DNA from: Croceibacterium salegens
Lineage (GTDB): Bacteria > Pseudomonadota > Alphaproteobacteria > Sphingomonadales > Sphingomonadaceae
DNA length: 64,000 bases
Direction: 5' to 3'
Assembly (NCBI RefSeq): GCF_009827435.1
Contig: NZ_WTYM01000058.1
Location: forward strand, 203,779 to 267,778
In this document: positions 47,299 to 55,973 of the stretch, one piece after another
How positions within the stretch are numbered: position 1 is the stretch's first letter
Layout: the number at the start of each line of letters is the position of its first letter
The notes under the pieces: generated by a model
Told to the model about the DNA's origin: nothing
Seen by the model: the letters and a program-made list of their open reading frames with translations, nothing else
The model's database searches: none
Made by a program: the position numbers and the translations under genes

Positions 47299-49263
47299 GT
47301 GTCCGGACCAGACATCTTCCTGTCCTACAACCGGGCCGACGCCGCGCGGGCGAAGCAATTCGCCGATGCTCTTGCAGCCGAGGGCTTCAGTGTGTGGTGG
47401 GATGCGACGCTGCGTTCGGGCGAAACCTACGACACGGTGACCGAGCGCGCGCTCGAAGAGTCCCGTGCCGTGGTGGTGCTGTGGTCGCCCAACTCGATCA
47501 ATTCGCGCTGGGTCCGCGCCGAGGCGACCGAGGCCGACCGGGCGCACAAGCTGGTCCCGGCGATGATCGCCCCCTGCAAGCGACCGATCATGTTCGAGCT
47601 TACCCAGACCGCCGAACTCTCGCACTGGAATGGCGACCGGTCCGACGCGGTATGGCAGGCCTTCGTTTCGGACTTGCGGCGTCACATCGGCAAGAGCGGT
47701 GATACGCCGATACCGGCTCCGACATCTCCAACCTCCGACAACGGCGGTGGTGGAACGCGCCACCGGACCGGCCGTGGCGCCATGGCGATTGCTGCTGTTT
47801 CCTTGGCCCTCGCCCTGCTGGTCGCCGGCGTGTACTTCCTGCGTTCGTCCGGAGCATCGGCTAAGCTGACCGAGCAACCGGTTCAGGTTGCCACCTTTGC
47901 CGCAGAAGGCGGACCCGCCGCCGCGCTGCTGGCGACGACTATGAAGAACACCGCACAGGAAATCCTCGGTGACGCCGGTTATCGTACGCTCCCGGTCGAA
48001 CAGCCGGATGGCGACGCGGGATTCGCGCTGAAGGGTACGGCGGTGGCAACGGGCGGAAGGGTCAGGGTCTTCGCCCAGATCGAGCATTTGCCGAGCGGGG
48101 AAACCGTCTGGAGCGGACAGTTCGAAGACGCAGAGGCGAATGCCGATCTGGTGGCGGTCGCAGCCTCGGTCGTGGTGGCCGAATCGCTCAACGCCGTGCG
48201 CGATGCCGAAAAGCAGGACGGTCTCAAGCTCGCTTCCAAGGACATTGCCGCCTTCATTGAGGGGGGCAATGCCACAGCCATGTTCTCTTCCGAGAAGGAA
48301 GGCCGGGCTCGGCGAATCTTCGAGGAGCTTGTAAGGCGTCTGCCCGGTTCGGCGCACGCGCACGCCATGCTGGCCCTCTCACTCAACGACGAACCAGCAC
48401 GGCGCACCGAGGAGATCGAAAAAGCCATTGCGCTCGATCCGGCTGCGGCCGGCGCCGCATTCGATGCGCGCTATATCATGGAGAGGGGCAACAACGCGGA
48501 CCTGGCGAAGCAGGAAGACCTGCTGCTCGATGCCCTGCGCCAGGCTCCCGAGTTTCCATTCCTCAGCATGCGCGAATGCAACTTGCTGGGTGCGGTGGGG
48601 CGGCTGGAGGAGGCGCGCGAGCATTGCGTCCGGGCCATGGCGATGAGGCCGACCGCCTCGCCGATTGGTTGGCGCAAGTCGTTGACCGAAGATCTGAGCG
48701 GTAATCCCGGACTAGCGCGAGAAACGATCGACCGCATGGTTCGGTATCATCCCGACCTGCCAAGCACCCAGTCGGAGCTATTCCGCCTCTATGCCTTTGG
48801 TGACGATCCCGCGAAGGCTCTGGATGTCCTGCCGGTTATTGCGCGGGTCGCTCCCGACGCTACGCCTGGCGAGTTGTCGGCGCTTGAACAGTTCGTCCGC
48901 GCCCGGATCAGTGGTTCGGCTGCGGACAAGTCGCGGGCTGCGAGTGCCATTGCCGAAGCGGTGCGCCTGGGGCAGATGCAGGTCGAATTCGCGGCACCGG
49001 CGCTGGTGCTTCTGGGGCAGCCCGATGCAGCTTTCGGCCTTCTGGATGCGCGAGCGGCAAAGCAAGCCCGCAGCGCGCCGATCACCGCATTTCTGTTTGG
49101 ACCGACGATGGCCCCGCTTAGGCAAGACCCACGCTTCTGGCGCTTTGCCACGCAGGCGGGCCTGGTCGATTACTGGAACACGCGGGGGGTGTGGCCGGAC
49201 TTTTGCGGGACGGAAGTGCCGCTTGCCAGGTGCAAGGCGCTGGCGGCCGTGACGCAGGCCTGA
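47299..49263 (+). CDS. Membrane-anchored TIR-domain protein with TPR repeats
   Basis: A 654-residue protein. Residues 4-130 are a TIR domain: PDIFLSYNRADAARAKQFAD opens it, and S-x2-W71-x3-E75 in the SINSRWVRAEATEA segment is the place of the catalytic Glu of NAD-cleaving TIR domains. A Gly/Ser/Thr linker leads to one membrane helix at about 161-181 (AMAIAAVSLALALLVAGVYF). A FlgO/TolB-like segment comes next (VFAQIEHLPSGETVWSGQFE), then about five TPR-like helical repeats to the end. The GTG at 47299 is taken as start after GCGGGGAAG; upstream sequence in frame is Cys-rich and non-coding-like. The role could be defence, signalling or envelope sensing; unknown. Confidence 0.8.
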   Translation: MSGPDIFLSYNRADAARAKQFADALAAEGFSVWWDATLRSGETYDTVTERALEESRAVVVLWSPNSINSRWVRAEATEADRAHKLVPAMIAPCKRPIMFELTQTAELSHWNGDRSDAVWQAFVSDLRRHIGKSGDTPIPAPTSPTSDNGGGGTRHRTGRGAMAIAAVSLALALLVAGVYFLRSSGASAKLTEQPVQVATFAAEGGPAAALLATTMKNTAQEILGDAGYRTLPVEQPDGDAGFALKGTAVATGGRVRVFAQIEHLPSGETVWSGQFEDAEANADLVAVAASVVVAESLNAVRDAEKQDGLKLASKDIAAFIEGGNATAMFSSEKEGRARRIFEELVRRLPGSAHAHAMLALSLNDEPARRTEEIEKAIALDPAAAGAAFDARYIMERGNNADLAKQEDLLLDALRQAPEFPFLSMRECNLLGAVGRLEEAREHCVRAMAMRPTASPIGWRKSLTEDLSGNPGLARETIDRMVRYHPDLPSTQSELFRLYAFGDDPAKALDVLPVIARVAPDATPGELSALEQFVRARISGSAADKSRAASAIAEAVRLGQMQVEFAAPALVLLGQPDAAFGLLDARAAKQARSAPITAFLFGPTMAPLRQDPRFWRFATQAGLVDYWNTRGVWPDFCGTEVPLARCKALAAVTQA

Positions 49264-49276
49264 TCTCGCTCCCGCG

Positions 49277-49307
49277 AAAAAAGGCCCCCGCCGAAGCGGG
49301 AGCCTTT
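49277..49307. terminator. Bidirectional terminator between the TIR gene and arylsulfatase
   Basis: A 9-bp stem with one mismatch (GGCCCCCGC/GCGGGAGCC) around loop CGAA. It has A6 before it and TTT after it, so it can end transcripts from both convergent genes; the minus-strand T6 is the stronger. Confidence 0.75.
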
Positions 49308-49324
49308 CCTCCTCTGCCGGCGTG

Positions 49325-50827
49325 TCAGGCGCCGCCGGAGGCGGTGTTGGTCATGGTTTCCATCACCTTTTCGAGGTTGAAGCTGCCTGCCTTCTGGCTC
49401 GGCGGGAACTCCTTCAGCGTCTCGAGGAACTTGCCGATGATCCCCTGCATCGGGACGAGTATGAAAGCACGGTCGAGATACCAGTCCCAATACGAGTTGG
49501 AGGTGATGTCCGCGTTCTCGTAAGGATCGGTACGCAAGTTGAACAGCTTCGGCGTTCGCAAGGTCACAAACGGCTCCGCCCAGATCTGGAGCGTGCCCGT
49601 GCAGCGCTGTTCCATGAACAGCGCTTTCCAGTTGTCGACTCTGATGGCAGCGACGTCGCCCTCGTCGGTCCAGTAGATGAAGCCCTCGCGCGGCGACTTC
49701 TCGCCCTTTGTCAGGTGACCGACCTGGCTCAGTCCGTCGAGGTGAACCTTATACTTATTGCCATTGAGAGTGGCGCCCTTCTTGAGCTGGCCGGTGATGT
49801 CATCGATCCCGGCCATTTCGGCGAAGGTCGGCAGCCAGTCGAGGTGCGAAACGATATCGTTGGAGATCGAGCCGGCAGGGATCTTGCCCGGCCAGCGCAC
49901 CATGGCAGGTACGCGATACGCGCCTTCATAGCTCGTGTTCTTCTCCGAACGGAACGGCGTGGTGCCGGCATCCGGCCAGGAGTTGCAGTGCGGTCCGTTG
50001 TCGGTCGAGTACATCACGAAGGTGTTGTCCGCGATGCCGAGCTCGTCGAGCAGGGCGAGCATCTGGCCGATCACCTTGTCGTGGTCGATCATCACGTCGT
50101 GATACTCGCTCTGCCAACGTCCGGCCTGGCCGCGACTTTCCGGCTTCGCGTGGGTGCGGAAGTGCATGTGGGTGGTGTTGAACCAGACGAAGAACGGTTC
50201 GCCCGATTCCACGGTCTTCTTGATGAAGGCAGTGGCCTTTTCCGCGACCTCTTCGTCGATCGTTTCCATGCGCTTCTTGGTCAGCGGGCCGGTATCCTCG
50301 ATCTTCTGTCCGCCCTTGCCGTCGGCATGGCAGTGAAGCACGCCGCGCGGACCATAGTTTTTCTTGAAGTCCGGGAAATCCTCCGCCTTGGGGTAGTCGA
50401 CGTTCTCCGGCTCTTCCTCGGCGTTGAGGTGATAGAGGTTGCCGAAGAACTCGTCGAAGCCGTGCATCGTCGGAAGGTGCTCGTCGCGGTCGCCCAGGTG
50501 GTTCTTGCCGAACTGCCCGGTCGCATAGCCGGCCGATTTGAGCACCGTCGCGATGGTCGGGTTTACCTTCAGCATCCCTTCCTTGGCGCCCGGCATACCC
50601 ACCTTGGTCAGGCCCGTGCGAACACCGTTCTGTCCCATGATGAAGCTGGCGCGGCCTGCGGTGCAGCTCTGTTCGGCGTAGTAGTCGGTGAACAGCATGC
50701 CTTGCTCGGCGATGCTGTCGATGTTGGGCGTGCGATAGCCCATCATGCCCTTGGTGAAGATGCTGAGGTTCGACTGACCGATGTCGTCTCCCCACAGTAT
50801 CAAGATGTTTGGTTGCTTGTCGGCCAT
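49325..50827 (-). CDS. Arylsulfatase (sulfatase family)
   Basis: A 500-residue type I sulfatase hydrolysing sulfate esters. Metal-binding Asp residues are in the N-terminal NILILWGDD (D14, D15). The formylglycine precursor is C55 in SCTAGRASFIMGQ, a C-x-A-x-R variant of the usual C-x-P-x-R. The FGKNHLGD and YSTDNGPHCN blocks complete the active site. No signal peptide is seen after the ATG at 50827, which has AGGAGAG upstream, so it would be cytoplasmic or exported by another route. It needs a formylglycine-generating enzyme not encoded in this window. A role in sulfur scavenging is plausible. Confidence 0.9.
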   Translation of the reverse strand: MADKQPNILILWGDDIGQSNLSIFTKGMMGYRTPNIDSIAEQGMLFTDYYAEQSCTAGRASFIMGQNGVRTGLTKVGMPGAKEGMLKVNPTIATVLKSAGYATGQFGKNHLGDRDEHLPTMHGFDEFFGNLYHLNAEEEPENVDYPKAEDFPDFKKNYGPRGVLHCHADGKGGQKIEDTGPLTKKRMETIDEEVAEKATAFIKKTVESGEPFFVWFNTTHMHFRTHAKPESRGQAGRWQSEYHDVMIDHDKVIGQMLALLDELGIADNTFVMYSTDNGPHCNSWPDAGTTPFRSEKNTSYEGAYRVPAMVRWPGKIPAGSISNDIVSHLDWLPTFAEMAGIDDITGQLKKGATLNGNKYKVHLDGLSQVGHLTKGEKSPREGFIYWTDEGDVAAIRVDNWKALFMEQRCTGTLQIWAEPFVTLRTPKLFNLRTDPYENADITSNSYWDWYLDRAFILVPMQGIIGKFLETLKEFPPSQKAGSFNLEKVMETMTNTASGGA

Positions 50828-50960
50828 GGGAGTCTCTCCTGCGCGTCTGTTCGGATAGAATCGCGGAAAGCACGATGGCGGGACGGGAGGGGGACGCCCA
50901 TCGGGCGAACTACCGATCAGGCTGCTGTTGCGGTTATTGGAGATCCACGGACTTGGCTGC

Positions 50961-52478
50961 CTACTCCCAGTCGTCGCCCCCATAAGCGCCGTCCGCCAGG
51001 TCGGTGAAGCGAGTGATTTTCGCCTCGAACCGCAGCCGCACCTTGCCGGTCGCGCCGTGGCGCTGCTTGGCGACGATCAGTTCGGCGATCCCGTGGACGC
51101 GTTCCATTTCGGTGGCCCAGGCGGCGTGGGCTTCGGCGATCTTCATGTCGTCGTCGCCCTGCGGAACCTTGGGTTCGCGGCTGGCGACGTAGTAGTCCTC
51201 GCGGAAGATGAACCAGACCATGTCGGCGTCCTGCTCGATCGAGCCGGATTCGCGCAGGTCGGAGAGCATCGGGCGTTTGTCGTCGCGCTGTTCGACCGCG
51301 CGACTGAGCTGGGACAGCGCGATCACCGGCACGCCGAGTTCCTTGGCCAGCGTCTTCAGGCCGCGGCTGATCTCGGAAATCTCGTTGACCCGGTTGTCGG
51401 TGGCCCGGCCGCTGCCCTGCAGCAGCTGCAGGTAGTCGACCACGATCAGCCCGATGTCGTGCCGCCGCTTGAGCCGCCGGGCGCGGGTGCGCAGCGCGCC
51501 GATGGTCAGCGCGGGGGTATCGTCGATGTACAGCGGCAGGTCGGCGAGGCGCTGGCTGGCGTAAGACAGGTCCTGGAACTCGTCGCGCCCGATCTTGCCC
51601 ATGCGCAGCTTTTCGGACGGGATGCCGGCCTGCTCGGCGAGGATGCGGGTGGCGAGCTGGTCGCTCGACATTTCGAGGCTGAACAGCGCCACCGGGGCGC
51701 CGACGCTCTTCTCGATCCCGTCGCGCTTGTCGCGCACGTAGCGGTCGGCGCAGTTGAAGGCGATGTTGGTGGCGAGCGAGGACTTGCCCATGCCCGGACG
51801 CCCGGCGAGGATGATGAGGTCGGAATCGTGCAGCCCGCCGCACTTGTCGTTGATCGAAACGAGCCCGGTGGTCTTGCCAGAGACATGGCCCCCCGAATTG
51901 ATCGCCGTCTCGATCATCTCGAGCGCCTTGTTCGAGGCGCTGCGGAAGCTGTCCGCCTCGCTGGTGCTGGCCGCGCCCTCGGCGACTTCGTACAGGCGCG
52001 CTTCGGCCTGCTCGATCTTGCGTAGCGGCTCGACCTCCTCGCTGGTGTCGAGCGCGCCCTCGACCAGCTCGCGGCCGACCACCACCAGTTCGCGCAGCAA
52101 GGCGAGGTCGTAGATCTGCTGGGCGAGTTCGCGCGGGGCGAGCAGGCCCTGGCCGTCCGCGGTGAGGCGGGCGAGATAGGCGGTGCCGCCGAGTTCGCGC
52201 AGCGCCTCGTCGGCCTCGAAATAGGGCTTCAGCGTCACCGGGGTGACGATCATCTGCTTGTCGAGCAGCACGAGCACGCGCTCGAAGATGCGGCCGTGCA
52301 GCGGGTCGAAGAAGTGCTCCGGGCGCAGCGGGACCGTCATTTCCTCGAGCAGCCGGTTGTCGATCAGCACCGCGCCGAGAAAGGCCGCCTCGGCCTCGAG
52401 GTTGGCGGGCAGCTTGCGGCCCGCGGGCGTTTCCACGGTCGGGGTTTGGGGGCGGATCAGGAGGTCTTCGTCGGACAT
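50961..52478 (-). CDS. dnaB: Replicative DNA helicase DnaB
   Basis: A 505-residue hexameric helicase that unwinds DNA at the fork. The N-terminal DnaB domain (LPANLEAEAAFLGAVLIDNR) is followed by the RecA-like motor with Walker A AGRPGMGKSS, then LFSLEMSSDQLATR, Walker B IGLIVVDYLQLLQG and the Arg-finger region KRPMLSDLRESGSIEQDADM. The frame is open upstream, but the ATG at 52478 gives the normal N-terminus. No intein is present. It is divergent from the UPF0262 gene. Confidence 0.97.
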   Translation of the reverse strand: MSDEDLLIRPQTPTVETPAGRKLPANLEAEAAFLGAVLIDNRLLEEMTVPLRPEHFFDPLHGRIFERVLVLLDKQMIVTPVTLKPYFEADEALRELGGTAYLARLTADGQGLLAPRELAQQIYDLALLRELVVVGRELVEGALDTSEEVEPLRKIEQAEARLYEVAEGAASTSEADSFRSASNKALEMIETAINSGGHVSGKTTGLVSINDKCGGLHDSDLIILAGRPGMGKSSLATNIAFNCADRYVRDKRDGIEKSVGAPVALFSLEMSSDQLATRILAEQAGIPSEKLRMGKIGRDEFQDLSYASQRLADLPLYIDDTPALTIGALRTRARRLKRRHDIGLIVVDYLQLLQGSGRATDNRVNEISEISRGLKTLAKELGVPVIALSQLSRAVEQRDDKRPMLSDLRESGSIEQDADMVWFIFREDYYVASREPKVPQGDDDMKIAEAHAAWATEMERVHGIAELIVAKQRHGATGKVRLRFEAKITRFTDLADGAYGGDDWE

Positions 52479-52619
52479 CGGTGCCTGATGCGCCGATGCG
52501 GGATTCGCGGCAAGGGGAGGGGCGGGAAATCGAGTTGTGGATAGCGGGCAAATCCTCACCCGCGACGTGACGGAATTGCCAGCTTGCCGCTTGCACTGCC
52601 GTCTGCGAAAGCCGCCGCG

Positions 52620-53117
52620 ATGGCCGAGACAGTCCCGCACCCCAACCGCATCGCCGCGATTTCGCTCGACGAATCGACGGTGCTGGCGCGCGGGCCGCAG
52701 GTCGAGCAGGAGCGCGGAGCGGCGCTGCGCGACCTCGTAGTGGACAGCCATTTCCGCCCGATACGAGCGATCGAACTGGGACATTCGGGACCGTGGTCGC
52801 TCGACCTCGCGGTGGTCGACGGGCGGCTCGCCATCGGCCTGCGCGACCATCACGGGCGGGATGCGGGGGGTATCGGCCTCGGCCTCGCCCGCTTCCGCCG
52901 TACGGTGCGCGAATACTTCGCCATCTGCGACAGCTACTTCAAGGCGGTTCGTAAGGCCTCGGCGCAGGAACTTGAGACGCTCGACATGGCCCGGCGCGGA
53001 ATCCACGATCGCGGCGCACGCCACCTGCTCGAAGCGCTCGATGGAAAGGTCGAACTCGACCACGATACCGCCCGGCGGCTCTTTACGCTGGTCTGCGTGC
53101 TCCATATCAGGGCCTGA
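52620..53117 (+). CDS. UPF0262 family protein
   Basis: A 165-residue protein of the alphaproteobacterial UPF0262 family. IAAISLDESTVLARGPQVEQ opens it and HGRDAGGIGLGLARFRRTVR with EYFAICDSYFKAVR is the conserved core. The family is usually encoded near hisD and arsenate reductase-like genes; here it lies between dnaB and a GH25-like gene. There is no known biochemical function, no signal peptide and no metal motif. The ATG at 52620 is the first with coding character after the dnaB start. Confidence 0.85.
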   Translation: MAETVPHPNRIAAISLDESTVLARGPQVEQERGAALRDLVVDSHFRPIRAIELGHSGPWSLDLAVVDGRLAIGLRDHHGRDAGGIGLGLARFRRTVREYFAICDSYFKAVRKASAQELETLDMARRGIHDRGARHLLEALDGKVELDHDTARRLFTLVCVLHIRA

Positions 53118-53145
53118 CAACAGGCAGGTCGCAAGAACGGGGTCA

Positions 53146-53844
53146 ATGGGACGGAAGAAGGCTTTTCGCTGGCGCACGCGGATTCTCGCGCTGTTCCTGC
53201 TCGCCGCGCTGGTGGCGGGAGGCTGGGCGTGGTGGACGGCGCAGCACTGGCGGCCGGAACGCAAGGACTTCCCGGTCCAGGGCGTGATCGTTGGCGCGCG
53301 CGACGGGCGGGTCAATTTCCCCGCTTTCCGGGCGATCGGCGCGCAGTTCGTATATCTCGACGCGAGCAGCGGGGCGGGGGGCCGCGACCCGGCCTTCTCC
53401 CGCAACCTGCGCAATGTGCGCGGCTCGGGCCTGTCGGTGGGGGTGGTCCACACCTACGACCCGTGCGAGCCGGCCGAGCGGCAGAGCGCCAACTTCGTCA
53501 CCATCGTCCCGCGCGATGGCGGGCTGCTGCCCCCGGCGATCGCACTGCTCGGCACCGCCGAGGACTGCCCGGAGCGGGTCAGCGAACAGGCGGTCGAGAG
53601 CGAGCTGACCACCTTCCTCAACCAGATCGAGGGGCATGTCGGCCAGCCTGCGGTGCTGCTGGTCTCGCCCGAGTTCGAGGCGCGCTACAACATTGCTTCC
53701 AAGATCGAGCGCAACCTGTGGCTCGAACGCGACTTCATGCAGCCCGACTATGCCGGCCGGCCGTGGACGCTGTGGACCGCCAACGCGCACTACCGTAACG
53801 ATGCCAGCCCCGAACCCGTGCGCTGGGTGGTGCTGCAACCGTGA
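53146..53844 (+). CDS. GH25-fold protein with degenerate active site
   Basis: A 232-residue protein with an N-terminal membrane anchor (ILALFLLAALVAGGWAWW, about 13-30). A domain follows that tracks the GH25 lysozyme fold along its length: GVIVGARDGRVNFPAFRAIG, FVYLDASSG, DPAFSRNLR, CPERVSEQ and the late RPWTLWTANA. GH25 enzymes need an Asp in the first G-(I/V)-D-V-S strand and a D-x-E pair later. Here Ile48 replaces the first Asp, and the second site reads AIALLGTAED. So it is probably a catalytically dead binding or scaffold protein. The stop overlaps the cdd GTG. Confidence 0.72.
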   Translation: MGRKKAFRWRTRILALFLLAALVAGGWAWWTAQHWRPERKDFPVQGVIVGARDGRVNFPAFRAIGAQFVYLDASSGAGGRDPAFSRNLRNVRGSGLSVGVVHTYDPCEPAERQSANFVTIVPRDGGLLPPAIALLGTAEDCPERVSEQAVESELTTFLNQIEGHVGQPAVLLVSPEFEARYNIASKIERNLWLERDFMQPDYAGRPWTLWTANAHYRNDASPEPVRWVVLQP

Positions 53845-54251
53845 CGGAAGACGACATCGCACTGATCGAAGCGGCGCGCGGCGCGGCACTCAATGCCTAC
53901 GCGCCCTATTCGGACTTCCCGGTTGGCGCGGCGCTGCGCTTTGCCGATGGGTCGGTGGTGACCGGCGCCAATGTCGAGAATGCCAGCTACGGCCTCGCGC
54001 TTTGCGCCGAGGCGGTGGCGGTCGGCACCGCCATGGCGGAGGGACACCGCGGCGGGCTGGTGGCGGTCGCGGTGACCGGGCCGGGCGATGCGCCGATTAC
54101 GCCGTGCGGCCGTTGTCGCCAGGTGCTTAACGAACTCGCTTCGCTCGGTGGCACAGACCCCGACGTGCTGTGCGTCGGCCCCTCCGACGTGCGCACGGTA
54201 AAGCTCTCGGCGCTGCTCCCCGATGCCTTCGGTCCGGACAACCTGGGCTAG
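53841..54251 (+). CDS. cdd: Cytidine deaminase
   Basis: A 136-residue zinc enzyme deaminating cytidine and deoxycytidine to uridine and deoxyuridine for pyrimidine salvage. The catalytic C55-A-E57 (in GLALCAEAVAVG) and PCGRC at 88-92 form the zinc site; APYSDFPVGAALRF is the substrate loop. It starts at a GTG within the preceding stop, so it is translationally coupled to the GH25-fold gene. It is of normal length for the tetrameric class. Confidence 0.95.
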   Translation: MTEDDIALIEAARGAALNAYAPYSDFPVGAALRFADGSVVTGANVENASYGLALCAEAVAVGTAMAEGHRGGLVAVAVTGPGDAPITPCGRCRQVLNELASLGGTDPDVLCVGPSDVRTVKLSALLPDAFGPDNLG

Positions 54252-54382
54252 CTCGACTGTCCCGTTTCTGGATGGTCCGGCGAATCCATTAGCTGGGGCC
54301 GGCAATCAGAAGTAATTGGTTATCAGGGCGCTAACCATGCGCGAGTCGCCCCTGTGACCCTCCGCACGGACGGGAGGGTGCT

Positions 54383-55015
54383 ATGGTTGTGCAGGGAACT
54401 GCCGGCGACGATCTCCTCGTGGGGACGAACAAGGCCGACATCATTGAGGGGCTCGACGGCAAGGACAGGATCTTCGGCAAGGCCGGGGACGACATACTCT
54501 ACGGCAACGACGGCAACGACCGCCTCGACGGCGGACCGGGCAAGGACATCCTCTACGGCGGGGCCGGCAACGACCTCTTGCTCGGCGGTTCCGGAATGGA
54601 CACGCTCGTGGGCGGCATTGGCAACGACCGATACTGGGTCGATTCCGGTGACACGGTGGTCGAAGGCGCCGGCGAAGGCATCGACATCGTCTACGCCAGT
54701 GGCTCGTTCACGCTGTCCGACAACGTCGAGCAGCTGAACATCCTCAAGGCCGGCACCGGGACCGGGAACGGCCTGGACAACCTTCTCAACGGTTCGACCG
54801 GCGCCGACAACCTCTACGGACTCGACGGCAACGACACTATTCGCGGTGGCGACGGCAACGACCTGCTCGACGGCGGAGCGGGAACCGACACACTGCGCGG
54901 CGGCGCCGGGCTCGACATCCTGATCGGCGGTACCGGACGCGACTTCTTCGTGTTCTACGCCGACGAGAGTTCGGCCAACCATGCCCTGGCCGATGTCATC
55001 GAAGATTTCAGCTAG
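54383..55015 (+). CDS. RTX (hemolysin-type calcium-binding) repeat protein, truncated by amber codon
   Basis: Reads as 210 residues and then TAG at 55013-55015. It is built mostly of Gly-Asp-rich nonapeptides of the GGxGxD type: several in tandem at about residues 5-75 and again at about 145-195, bridged by a beta-rich linker. Calcium binding by parallel beta-rolls is expected. Such proteins are usually exported by type I secretion using a C-terminal signal, which lies beyond the stop. A GGGAGGG site precedes the ATG. The frame continues open after the TAG with typical RTX C-terminal sequence, so this is a nonsense-interrupted gene. No T1SS genes are nearby. Confidence 0.8.
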   Translation: MVVQGTAGDDLLVGTNKADIIEGLDGKDRIFGKAGDDILYGNDGNDRLDGGPGKDILYGGAGNDLLLGGSGMDTLVGGIGNDRYWVDSGDTVVEGAGEGIDIVYASGSFTLSDNVEQLNILKAGTGTGNGLDNLLNGSTGADNLYGLDGNDTIRGGDGNDLLDGGAGTDTLRGGAGLDILIGGTGRDFFVFYADESSANHALADVIEDFS

Positions 55016-55252
55016 GCCGAGCACGACCGTATCAGCCTGATGCACATCGACGCCGACACCGGCGCTTCGGGCGACCAGGCTTTCGGTTTCATCGGGACGG
55101 CGGAATTCTCCGGCCACGCCGGGGAGCTGCGCTATGTGCACGGCGGCGGCACGACCTTCGTCGAGGGCGACACCAACGGCGACAGGCTGGCCGATTTCTC
55201 GATCGCGCTGACCGGGCTGCACACCCTGGTTTCCGGCGACTTCATGCTTTGA
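55016..55252 (+). pseudogene. C-terminal part of the RTX protein, detached by an in-frame TAG
   Basis: This continues the same reading frame after codon 211 (TAG) for 78 codons to TGA. The join reads DVIEDFS-stop-AEHDRISLMHIDAD. The normal RTX end is DFS(Q/P)AEGDRIDLS, so a CAG-to-TAG change explains it. The tail ends in LHTLVSGDFML, the hydrophobic-acidic-Met-Leu ending of RTX export signals. Internal re-initiation at ATG 55040 without a ribosome site is unlikely. Confidence 0.7.
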
Positions 55253-55260
55253 GAGGGGGG

Positions 55261-55287
55261 GCGCGCGGCTCAGATTGAGCCGCGCGC
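55261..55287 (+). terminator. Terminator after the RTX gene
   Basis: A perfect 12-bp stem GCGCGCGGCTCA/TGAGCCGCGCGC with loop GAT starts 8 bp after the RTX stop and is followed by TTGCTTC. It overlaps the last codons of the convergent CDF gene. Confidence 0.65.
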
Positions 55288-55875
55288 TTGCTTCGCTTCG
55301 CCGAGAATTTCGAACGCTTCGCGCATCACGTAAAGCGCGATGGCCGCGCCGACCACGAGGTCGAACGCGCGGATGCCGGTAAGCAGTACCGCGAGCCCCG
55401 ACAGGATCACCGCGGCGTTGGCGACGACGTCGGCGCGGGTGAATATCCACGCCGCACGCATGTGGACCTCCTCACTGCGCTGCTGCGCGATCAAGCCCAT
55501 GACCACGACGTTCACCACCAGCGCGGCCGCCGCGATGCCGATCATGCCAATGCCTTCGGGCGCGCTCCCTTCGAACCAGCGGCGCACGACCTCGGCCAGC
55601 ATCCCGAAGCCGAGCAGCAGCAGCGCCCAGCCGCTGAACCTTGCCGCATTGGCCTTGAACAGCGCGCTGCGGCCGATGGCGGCGAGCGCGAGGGCATAGA
55701 CTGCCGCGTCGGAAAGCATGTCGAGCCCGTCCGCCAGCAGCGAGGCGGAATGGAACGCCAGACCGCCGCCACTCTCGATCACGAACATCGCCGCGTTGAG
55801 CACAAGCGCGACGGTCAGCGCGCGGCGCTGGGCAGGGGTATCGGTCCCGGTCGGTTCGCAGCCGCAGTCGGACAT
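55270..55875 (-). CDS. Cation diffusion facilitator family transporter
   Basis: A 201-residue membrane protein with about five or six helices. Key CDF residues are in the second helix region (SASLLADGLDMLSDAAVYAL; the Asp pair coordinates Zn/Cd/Co). A second metal half-site is in TRADVVANAAVILSG. It lacks the long C-terminal cytoplasmic domain of FieF and so is a short CDF. The N-terminus MSDCGCEPTG carries a Cys pair that may bind metal. The start at 55875 avoids a non-coding upstream stretch. It exports divalent or heavy metal ions; the specific ion is unknown. Confidence 0.85.
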   Translation of the reverse strand: MSDCGCEPTGTDTPAQRRALTVALVLNAAMFVIESGGGLAFHSASLLADGLDMLSDAAVYALALAAIGRSALFKANAARFSGWALLLLGFGMLAEVVRRWFEGSAPEGIGMIGIAAAALVVNVVVMGLIAQQRSEEVHMRAAWIFTRADVVANAAVILSGLAVLLTGIRAFDLVVGAAIALYVMREAFEILGEAKQARGSI

Positions 55876-55973
55876 GCGCCCGCGATTACAGGACATGGGC
55901 ACGGCGTGGCAAACCGTGTTAGGCTGCGCGCGAGAGGCGGTGTGCAAGCCGCCCGGAGGAAGAGGAGCGAGTG

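Noticed and set aside
54400..54600. Regular short repeats suggesting a CRISPR or satellite array
   Set aside because: The repeats are nine codons long and encode GGxGxD calcium-binding motifs in frame, so they are RTX coding repeats. No constant repeat with unique spacers exists.
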